Origin: Verrucomicrobiales bacterium
GTDB lineage: Bacteria > Verrucomicrobiota > Verrucomicrobiia > Verrucomicrobiales > DEV007
NCBI GenBank assembly: GCA_012960505.1
Contig: DUBC01000015.1
Coordinates: 1-32,035, forward strand
Direction: 5' to 3'
DNA length: 32,035 bases
A program made the position numbers and the translations under genes. The notes below the pieces were generated by a model, which searched no databases, was not told the origin of the DNA, and saw only the letters and a list, made by a program, of their open reading frames with translations. Below are positions 26,079 through 32,035 of the stretch, one piece after another; positions within the stretch are counted from its first letter, which is position 1, and each line of letters opens with the position of its first letter.

Positions 26079-27149
26079 TCATCTTTCACCCGGTGGCTTT
26101 CCCACCGTGCCTCCCTCGATGAATTCCGCCTTGGTAAAGCTCTGCCGGCGATCGTTTTTTCCGCGGGCAATGTTGTTGGTCCAGCGAACGACGCGACGCA
26201 CGATGGGAGGAGTCAGCCACTTGATGTGTGCGATGGTTGGAATGCTCCAGGCGAAAGTGGGGTCTGGATCAGTACAGATCAACGAAACGTGTTTGGGTGC
26301 CAATATTCCTCGCTGGGCGAGGTGATCCTTGGCAGCGTGGAAGAGGAAAGGTTCATCAATAATCAAGGCTGTGGGCGGGGTGACGCGGAATAGCTCCTTG
26401 AGCACCCGATGGAAATCCTCGGGAGTGTTTTTCCAACCGGGAAGGTTATAGGTGCCGATCGGAAGTCCCTGAGCTGCCATTTCTTCAAGAATGACGCGTT
26501 CGGCCTGACCGGGTCCTCCCGCGCGCTGGCTATCGCGGACGAGAATAACAATACGTTGGTGTCCCAGTTCAAGCAGACGGCGGACGGCGGCCCGGCCAGC
26601 CGAATTGTGGTCCGGGCCGACTCCTGCGATCGACAGTTCCCGACGTCGACCAAATAGAGCGAAGGCCGGGGTTGTTTGTTGGGCAAACCAGGTGAGGATT
26701 TCGCGTGAGCCCGAGCAAATGATCCAGGCATCTGCCCGGGTTTGACCTACCAGCCGGATGATTCGGCCAAGGTCCAATTCAAGTTCGGTGAGAGACTTCT
26801 CGGCAAAAAAACTGCTGTGCCCTTGTTCAGCCAATTGCTGTTGCATCGATATGGACCAGTCTTCCGTTTGTTCCAGTGGATCGTAGTCCAGAATGGCAAC
26901 GCGAAGGGCGGATGGGGTGGTTTCAGGGGGCAACGAGATACGCCGCTGCCGACCTGTCCCCTGGGAAATGAGAAGGCCTTCATTCTCGAGTAAATTGAGC
27001 GCGGCCCAGACTGTCTTGCTGTCAACGGCCAGCTCTACGGCGAGAGTCGGCGCCCCCGGCATCGTTCCGCTCCATCGGCCTGCAATGATCTCTGCCCGCA
27101 AGTGTGAAGCCACTTGTTCGGAGGGGGTATAAAGAGTGAAATTGGCCAT
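26079..27149 (-). CDS. GntR-type transcriptional regulator with LacI/periplasmic-binding-like sensor domain
   Basis: 356 residues. Residues 1-70 form a GntR winged helix-turn-helix (SEQVASHLRAEIIAGRWSGTMPGAPTLAVELAVDSKTVWAALNLLENEGLLISQGTGRQRRI). From about 80 on it resembles the LacI/PBP1 sensor fold: VAILDYDP, AWIICSG, GVGPDHNSAGRAAVRRLLELGHQRIVIL, TALIIDEPFLFHAAKDHLAQRGI, VSLICTDPDP. Such regulators usually sense a sugar or derivative and control a nearby gene. Here that is the divergent sialate O-acetylesterase-like gene 148 bases away, so an acetylated sugar ligand is a reasonable guess. A perfect inverted repeat begins 9 bases upstream of its ATG and may be its own operator. The G+C level is well above that of the left half of the window. 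Confidence 0.88.
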   Translation of the reverse strand: MANFTLYTPSEQVASHLRAEIIAGRWSGTMPGAPTLAVELAVDSKTVWAALNLLENEGLLISQGTGRQRRISLPPETTPSALRVAILDYDPLEQTEDWSISMQQQLAEQGHSSFFAEKSLTELELDLGRIIRLVGQTRADAWIICSGSREILTWFAQQTTPAFALFGRRRELSIAGVGPDHNSAGRAAVRRLLELGHQRIVILVRDSQRAGGPGQAERVILEEMAAQGLPIGTYNLPGWKNTPEDFHRVLKELFRVTPPTALIIDEPFLFHAAKDHLAQRGILAPKHVSLICTDPDPTFAWSIPTIAHIKWLTPPIVRRVVRWTNNIARGKNDRRQSFTKAEFIEGGTVGKPPGER

Positions 27150-27157
27150 GGCTTGAC

Positions 27158-27177
27158 CCTATCCAAATTCGGATAGG
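27158..27177. promoter_or_regulatory. Operator-like inverted repeat CCTATCC-N6-GGATAGG
   Basis: Perfect 7-bp arms (27158-27164 and 27171-27177) in the divergent promoter region, 9 bases before the regulator ATG and directly abutting the esterase -35. This is a likely binding site for the GntR/LacI-type regulator, controlling both directions. Confidence 0.6.
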
Positions 27178-27206
27178 TTGTCATTTTATAAAATCTTCCG
27201 AATTAT
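27178..27206 (+). promoter_or_regulatory. Candidate promoter of the sialate esterase gene
   Basis: TTGTCA (27178-27183), a 17-base spacer, then AATTAT (27201-27206) give a plausible sigma70 promoter with a start near 27213. The spacer contains TTTTATAAAA, which could serve as a -10 for the opposite strand. Confidence 0.45.
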
Positions 27207-27211
27207 TGGAG

Positions 27212-27235
27212 GAAGTCGATGCTTCAACCGACTTC
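27212..27235 (+). promoter_or_regulatory. Inverted repeat GAAGTCG-N10-CGACTTC at the esterase transcription start
   Basis: Perfect 7-bp arms (27212-27218 and 27229-27235) located where transcription of the esterase gene should start. It could be a second operator or a hairpin at the very 5' end of the mRNA. Confidence 0.5.
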
Positions 27236-27297
27236 AGCGTTTGTAACTTTTCCCAAAGAGGGGAAGGAAGAAGGCAAAATAGGCGGGTCAAATAAAG

Positions 27298-29052
27298 ATG
27301 AACCAATTTAGAAAAAAGCATTTTATGAAAACGAGGAACGCAATCAAAGTGTCGGGCCTTTTGGCGATGATGTCCATTGGCTGGACTCCGGTCTCAAGCG
27401 GTAAAAGCAAGCTCCCTGATCCTGATGGAAAATCGGCGGATTTAAGCAAGCCGGTGCAGGTCTTCATACTCATGGGGCAATCCAATATGCTCGGTTTCGG
27501 AAAAATCAAAGGTGGTGAAGGCTCCCTTGAACAAGCGGTGAAAGAGAAAGGCCTGTATCCCTATCTCATCGATGAGGCCGGGAATTGGACCGAGCGAAAG
27601 GATGTCCGGAATGTGCGAGTCATGGGCAGCGGTGGTCCCGGACAGACAAGAGTGTTCAACAACGAATGGATGACGATCAAGGGCAATATCGGACCGGAAA
27701 TGGGGATCGGCCATCACGTGGGGCATGCCCTTGAGGCGCCTGTCATGATCCTGAAAAGTTGCATCGGCAATCGGGGTCTCGGCTGGGATTTGTTGCCTCC
27801 CGGAAGCGAGAGCTTTGAACATACCGATGCCAAGGGGGTGACCTGGGTCCATCCGGGATACAAGGGTTCTCCCGAGCGCTGGGAAAAGGGGAGCGAACCG
27901 AAAAAAATCGGATGGTATGCCGGACTGCAGTATGACGGTGATGTGGCGAGAGCCAAGGAAGTCCTGGCTGATTTGAATACTTACTATCCCGATGCCGGGG
28001 GATACGAGGTTGCGGGATTTTGCTGGTGGCAGGGAGACCGGGACAGTCGCAATGAAGCACTCTCCAGCCGATACGAAAAAAACCTCGTTCAGCTCATTAA
28101 GCAGCTTCGGAAGGATTTCAAGGCGCCGAACGCAAAGTTCGTTACCGCTTCGCTCGGCCAGACTAAAAAAGGGGCCGTTGACGGCGGTGGAAAAATCCTC
28201 GACGCGATGCTCGCCGTTGATGGTGACTCCGGCAAGTATCCAGAATTTAAGGGGAATGTTGCGACCGTCTATGCCCACCCCTTATCAAAGGGAAGCGACT
28301 CCGGAAGTCACTACGGTGGCAACGCGGAAACCTACATGAACATTGGGGATGCAATGGGGGAAGCGATGGTTGGTTTGCTCAAAAACAGGTCGACTGTGGT
28401 GGCTTCAGAAGCCCCCAAAAGCACCAAGAGGGCTCAGGCTCCGGAGAAAGCAAAGAATGTGCCGGCGGTTTCCTTGATCGAGATTGACGAGCCTGGCTTT
28501 GAATCTGATGGAAGCTGGAAATTTGGCCGGACCGGGCTGGGCGTGAATGGCTTTTTTGGGGCTTCCCATGCCAATTACATCAACGCCGGTCTGATTGATC
28601 CGCTCCCAAATCGAGGGGTATTCTTTGCTTACAACAACGGTCCACAGCATGACCTTTATCAGGTGCTTCCCACTGCTCTTGGTGCCGACACAATCTACAC
28701 CCTGAAAGTGGTGGCGATTCATCCAAGTTTTGTCGGGTCATTCCCGGGCGGCGAGTTGCGCCTGGGGTATGTTCCGGACACCGATGATGGAACCGGCGGT
28801 GACGGCGTTGCCAACGATTCTTACGGTGAGTTTCTCCTGAAACCTTCTGCTGTGAATAATCCGACACCGGTCAACGGTGACGAAGTCGACGATGGTTTTC
28901 AGGCATGGACATGGACCTTCACCACCGGTGCCAACCCGGCCGGTCTTGGTCAAAAACTGCGTGTCGAAATCCTCGGGGGTGGCGGCGTCCAATCGCTCTT
29001 CGACAACGTGCAGCTGGAGGTGGCGGCAGCCAAAATGGATCAGAGGAAATAG
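27298..29052 (+). CDS. Secreted sialate O-acetylesterase-like (SASA/SGNH) enzyme with C-terminal beta domain
   Basis: 584 residues. The start at 27298 or the ATG at 27325 (MKTRNAIKVSGLLAMMSIGW, a better signal peptide) are both possible. The catalytic domain is the SASA/DUF303 SGNH-esterase type: VQVFILMGQSNMLGFG with nucleophile Ser62, a WWQGDRDS block at 243-250, and HYGGNAETYM with catalytic His338 and Asp334 nearby. Such enzymes remove acetyl groups from sialic acids or from plant and algal polysaccharides. Residues about 410-580 form a jelly-roll-like domain (VSLIEIDEPGFESDGSWKFG...DNVQLEVA) that may bind carbohydrate. It is divergently paired with a GntR/LacI-type regulator and preceded by two inverted repeats, so it is probably substrate-induced. 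Confidence 0.85.
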   Translation: MNQFRKKHFMKTRNAIKVSGLLAMMSIGWTPVSSGKSKLPDPDGKSADLSKPVQVFILMGQSNMLGFGKIKGGEGSLEQAVKEKGLYPYLIDEAGNWTERKDVRNVRVMGSGGPGQTRVFNNEWMTIKGNIGPEMGIGHHVGHALEAPVMILKSCIGNRGLGWDLLPPGSESFEHTDAKGVTWVHPGYKGSPERWEKGSEPKKIGWYAGLQYDGDVARAKEVLADLNTYYPDAGGYEVAGFCWWQGDRDSRNEALSSRYEKNLVQLIKQLRKDFKAPNAKFVTASLGQTKKGAVDGGGKILDAMLAVDGDSGKYPEFKGNVATVYAHPLSKGSDSGSHYGGNAETYMNIGDAMGEAMVGLLKNRSTVVASEAPKSTKRAQAPEKAKNVPAVSLIEIDEPGFESDGSWKFGRTGLGVNGFFGASHANYINAGLIDPLPNRGVFFAYNNGPQHDLYQVLPTALGADTIYTLKVVAIHPSFVGSFPGGELRLGYVPDTDDGTGGDGVANDSYGEFLLKPSAVNNPTPVNGDEVDDGFQAWTWTFTTGANPAGLGQKLRVEILGGGGVQSLFDNVQLEVAAAKMDQRK

Positions 29053-29357
29053 CGTTGCGATTGAATTTTTGCCGAGCTCCGATTTGGGGAATCATGAAAC
29101 TTGGAGGGGGCATGATCCGGATCGGGGATTTGGAAATCCGCCCTGCGAATTTTGGGTGTGCGGTTTGTCCGATGAGTCGATATCCTGAATGACAATGAAT
29201 CGACACCCCGCAAAAGAAAATTCCTAGCAATTAAGCAGGATTTCTGGAGATCTTGCGACGGGAAATTGCCCGCGGTGTCCCGAGTGGCTTGCGCAACCTT
29301 GAATTGTGATGTTCTGTGGTCTTCTCGGAGAGCCCAGAATCCTGCACTGCACTTGCC
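29053..29357. other. Intergenic region between esterase and MuiA-like genes
   Basis: About 305 bases with no supported gene. It carries the right copy of the 22-bp repeat (29211-29232) and an inverted repeat GTCGAT/ATCGAC (about 29176-29203) that could mark the end of the esterase transcript. GGATTT-GG-AAATCC (about 29128-29141) is a small hairpin. Sequence right of the repeat is markedly GC-rich. Confidence 0.5.
29211..29232 (+). repeat. 22-bp imperfect direct repeat, right copy
   Basis: Partner of 25997-26018, two mismatches in 22 bases, same orientation, 3214 bp apart. Together the copies bracket exactly the regulator and esterase genes. Confidence 0.55.
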
Positions 29358-31388
29358 ATGAAGAACCACCTACTTGCCCTCTCGCTGTCAGCCTCGCTGG
29401 CATTCGTCCCCGTCGCCTTGGGCGGCGCACCCAAACCGGGAGCCGAACCCGAACCCGCTCCGCCGAATGTTCCAGTCGAACCAGATCCCCAGCTGCCGGA
29501 AGGGGAGCCCGAAGGTGCGATCAACCCCACCCCGGCCGGACCTCTTGGGCAAGCTCCGAAGGGAGATCCCAAACCACCCAAGGTTGTTCCAAATCCTGTG
29601 GCAGGCAAGAAGAAGCCGGAGGGACCGCCCGCCCTGACCGGACGCCTGACCGAGGTCACTCTCTACCAGGGAACCGCGTTGGTGACGCGGCACATCGATT
29701 TGCCGGCCGGACAAAAGGGACCGTTTGAAGTGATCGTGTCGCCGCTTCCAACCGCGACGGATGCCGCTTCAGTATTCGCGGATCGGGCCGAGGGGGTGGA
29801 AGTGCGCTCGGTGGCCTGCCGATCGCGGCCACCTGCCGAGGCGGAACAATTGAAAGGGGCGGTGGCCGAACTGGAAGAGGCCATCAAGAAAGTCACGCAG
29901 GATATCTCGGTCTCGCGCAACGAGATTGCCTTGCGGCGTATCCGGCAGGACTACCTGAAGTCGCTGGGCAAATTCGTCGCCCCTGCGGTTTCGCAGGAAA
30001 TGGCACACGGCGTCCTGCAGGCCAAGGAGATCGAGCTGATTACGGACATGCACTTCTCGAAGTATGAGGAGGCCTCGCAAAAGATCATGGAACTGGACTT
30101 CGAGATCGAGGAGAGCCAGGAGCAACTTGCCCGCCTCCAGAAGGAGCGCGCAAAATTGGCGGGGGGACCACCCGTGACTTATGATGTAGTGCTTTATCTC
30201 GAGAAAGAGGAAGAGGGTGCGGCAAGCTTGAAGCTGAACTACCTGGTTGACGATTGCGGCTGGGTGCCCGTCTACAATGTGCGCGGCGATACGGCGCAGA
30301 ATGAAATCGAGATCGAATTCAATGCGCTCATTCACCAGGTGAGCGGCGAGAAGTGGGAGGGGGTGAACTTGTCCCTCTCCACCGCATCGCCCACCGTGAG
30401 CGCCTACAATCCGCAGTTGGCCCCGCTCTATGTTCGTGTTTCCGACTCCGGGGGCCAGCAGGAGCAACAAGTCGACCTGGTCGGGAACACCTTGCGCTAC
30501 AACAAGGCGCTTGATCAGCGCAAGGCAGCGCTGGCTGGTCAGTTCCGGGTGCAGTCCATCGCCGCGGCGGCAACCGCCAACTTCGATGCCAACGATTCGG
30601 CGGCGAGCGTGCAGCTGATCGAGCTGTCGGAGCGCATGAGCGAATTGCGACGGTTGCGTGAAGACAGCGCCGAGGACATCCTGAGCATCGAGTACGCCCT
30701 TGGTCGTCCGGTGACCCTGGTCAGCCGCCGCGAGGCGCAGATGGTTCCGGTTCTTCAGCATCGCTCGAAGGCGGAATTCTACCACGTGGCGGTTCCCATT
30801 CTCACTGCGGCGGTGTTCCGCGAGGCCGAGCTTACCAATGCGACACCCAAGGATCTCCTGGGAGGGGCCGTGAACGTCTATCTCGACGACCGCTTTACCG
30901 GGCGCACCGAGATGCCGACCATCGCGCGCGGGCGTACTTTTTCGCTGGGCTTTGGCGTCGACGGTCAGCTCCGGGCACGACGCAGCCTGCTCAATCGAAG
31001 CGAGGCGGTGCAGGGTGGCAACCAGCACGTCGAGATCTCGGTGGAAGTGGTGATCGACAACTTCAAGGAGAATCCGGTGAGCCTGCGACTCCGCGAACGC
31101 ACGCCGACCATGGAAGACACCGCCAGCCTGCGGGTTTCCCTGGGCGAAATGTCGGAGCCGTTGAGTACGGATTCCGACTACCTGCGCTTCGACCGGCCGA
31201 AGGGGATCCTGTTGTGGACGCTCAAGGTGAAGCCGGGTTCAGGGAAAGAGGCCACCTCACTGAGCTACGCCTACTCGTTGGAATTCGACAAGAACCAGAC
31301 CTTGCAGGACATCACCAGCGAACAAAAGTCGCGCATGCGGACCGAGTTCATCGAGAAGTCGAAGCGAGCGTTCAAGGGAAGGAAGTAG
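29358..31388 (+). CDS. Exported MuiA-type (DUF4140/DUF4139) protein
   Basis: 676 residues from the ATG at 29358 (MKNHLLALSLSASLAFVPVALGG, a signal peptide). The frame extends 14 codons upstream without a signal-like start. Residues about 23-92 are a Pro/Glu-rich linker. The DUF4140 domain begins near 97 (LTEVTLYQGTALVTRHIDLPAGQKGPFEVIVSPLP). A coiled coil (about 170-280, including EEAIKKVTQDISVSRNEI and EEASQKIMELDFEIEESQEQL) leads into a DUF4139 region (SLKLNYLVDDCGWVPVYNVRGD, then EKWEGVNLSLSTASP, and the C-terminal YSLEFDKNQTLQ). This is the architecture of mucoidy-inhibitor MuiA-family proteins, whose molecular role is not established. Codons are strongly GC-ended, unlike the left half. 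Its stop is 21 bases from that of the convergent sulfatase fragment. Confidence 0.85.
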   Translation: MKNHLLALSLSASLAFVPVALGGAPKPGAEPEPAPPNVPVEPDPQLPEGEPEGAINPTPAGPLGQAPKGDPKPPKVVPNPVAGKKKPEGPPALTGRLTEVTLYQGTALVTRHIDLPAGQKGPFEVIVSPLPTATDAASVFADRAEGVEVRSVACRSRPPAEAEQLKGAVAELEEAIKKVTQDISVSRNEIALRRIRQDYLKSLGKFVAPAVSQEMAHGVLQAKEIELITDMHFSKYEEASQKIMELDFEIEESQEQLARLQKERAKLAGGPPVTYDVVLYLEKEEEGAASLKLNYLVDDCGWVPVYNVRGDTAQNEIEIEFNALIHQVSGEKWEGVNLSLSTASPTVSAYNPQLAPLYVRVSDSGGQQEQQVDLVGNTLRYNKALDQRKAALAGQFRVQSIAAAATANFDANDSAASVQLIELSERMSELRRLREDSAEDILSIEYALGRPVTLVSRREAQMVPVLQHRSKAEFYHVAVPILTAAVFREAELTNATPKDLLGGAVNVYLDDRFTGRTEMPTIARGRTFSLGFGVDGQLRARRSLLNRSEAVQGGNQHVEISVEVVIDNFKENPVSLRLRERTPTMEDTASLRVSLGEMSEPLSTDSDYLRFDRPKGILLWTLKVKPGSGKEATSLSYAYSLEFDKNQTLQDITSEQKSRMRTEFIEKSKRAFKGRK

Positions 31389-31409
31389 TTATGGTCGAAC
31401 GACCTGCCG

Positions 31410-31856
31410 CTACCCGACCCTCGCCGGCACGCTGACCTGGCCCCAGGCGTTTGGGTCGCGGTAGCCGATGGTCTCGCTTTTGTCCACGAGGTAACCGCAG
31501 CGCTTGAGCAACTCGGGCCCGGGGGCGAAATCGTCCCCGGTGGCCTTGAGGCGGGCGCGCAATTTGTCTTCGAGCTCATCGCGTAGTCCACGCTTGTCCG
31601 CCTCCGCGACGAGGTTGCGTTGTTGGAACGGGTCTTCCTGATTGTCGAAGAGCTCCCAGGGGCCTTGCAGCGAGCGGGTGTAGGTGTAGCGCTTGGTGCG
31701 TACGCCACGAAATTCGCGTCCGCCCTGTTGCCTGGTCCACTGGCCAAAGGGGCTGGGACAGGTGATCAGGGCGTGGTTATCCGCCAGCTCCCGCGTGCCG
31801 CGGATGACATCGGAGAAGTCTTCGCCTTCCACGCTGGCTGGAACCTTCGCGCCCGC
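31410..31856 (-). pseudogene. Sulfatase C-terminal fragment (N-terminal catalytic part missing)
   Basis: About 149 codons in one frame, from just after an in-frame TAG (31859-31857) to the stop at 31410. The sequence AGAKVPASVEGEDFSDVIRG, then GGREFRGVRTKRYTYTRSLQGPWELFDNQEDPFQQRNLV, is the standard C-terminal end of type I sulfatases. The catalytic CxPSR/formylglycine part would lie upstream but is absent: the sequence before the stop is unrelated. No credible start codon exists except a GTG at 31832, in the middle of the conserved block. It is almost certainly a decayed or truncated gene, converging on the MuiA-type gene. Confidence 0.75.
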
Positions 31857-31919
31857 CTACGTGATTTGCTCCAGTTCCCCGCACCTTAAGCCGGTGTATG
31901 CAGTCGCGCGCCTGTTCAT
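31857..31919 (-). pseudogene. Tyrosine-recombinase (integrase) box-I scrap
   Basis: Read from the ATG at 31919, 20 codons give MNRRATAYTGLRCGELEQIT followed by TAG. TGLRxGEL is the box I signature of phage-type tyrosine recombinases, which usually continues with a Trp codon (TGG) exactly where TAG stands. The sulfatase fragment follows directly in the same frame. The rest of an integrase is not recognisable in the remaining 116 bases to the window edge. Short motif, so a chance match is possible. Confidence 0.4.
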
Positions 31920-32035
31920 GGTTCTTGTGCCTTGCCCGCGTGGTCCCCGAACACCAATCACGCGACCTGCATCGTGGGGAGGGAGTCCACACCCGCTGAA
32001 TGAGTAGTCACCATCCACCGACCATTAGCGGTGGT

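Noticed and set aside
29769..31028. 419-codon minus-strand ORF
   Set aside because: Long only because of high G+C opposite the MuiA-type gene; composition is His/Arg/Leu-rich as expected for an antisense shadow.

Overview
This window looks like a chromosomal segment of a Verrucomicrobiota (PVC group) bacterium. The pointers are a Planctomycetes/Verrucomicrobia-type CxxCH haem protein with HEAT-like repeats (17128-20250), a TIGR04073-type exosortase-associated small protein (7360-7782), a GreA domain carried on a very long N-terminal extension (7946-9823), and prepilins with an AFTLIELLTV start. Shine-Dalgarno sequences are weak or absent at many genes. No species can be named from the sequence.

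Left part (1 to about 20400; AT-rich, mostly housekeeping). It opens with a two-gene minus-strand signalling module: a class III nucleotidyl cyclase domain fused to a TIR domain and further signalling domains, followed 5 bases later by an nSTAND1 NTPase with WD40 repeats that runs off the left edge. After an AT-rich gap come rplQ and rpoA (minus), the small secreted TIGR04073-type protein, the long GreA-family factor, enolase, and an FtsB/DivIC-like division protein. Next is a type IV pilus / type II secretion cluster: two tandem GspE/PilB ATPases, GspF/PilC and a GspG-like pseudopilin. The CxxCH protein gene converges on it, and a tRNA-Leu(CAA) gene follows.

Right part (about 20500-32035; accessory in character). 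G+C rises stepwise to the right edge. Two copies of a roughly 166-bp promoter-bearing leader, about 90% identical by eye, flank a coupled gene pair (Tat-exported alkaline-phosphatase-fold protein plus a multi-pass membrane protein). The second copy drives a secreted pentapeptide-repeat/von Willebrand A protein. A truncated secreted ORF then meets a two-gene cassette: a GntR/LacI-type regulator divergent from a sialate O-acetylesterase-like enzyme. That cassette is bracketed by a 22-bp imperfect direct repeat. A MuiA-type (DUF4139) protein follows. The right edge holds a sulfatase C-terminal fragment fused to an apparent tyrosine-recombinase scrap.

The points most worth a second look are the cyclase-TIR/nSTAND module, whose cyclase lacks the usual base-recognition residues; the duplicated leader and the cassette it frames; the direct-repeat-bracketed regulator/esterase cassette; and a perfect hairpin between the enolase stop codon and the ftsB start codon. 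All homology calls come from reading motifs by eye; no database search was possible.
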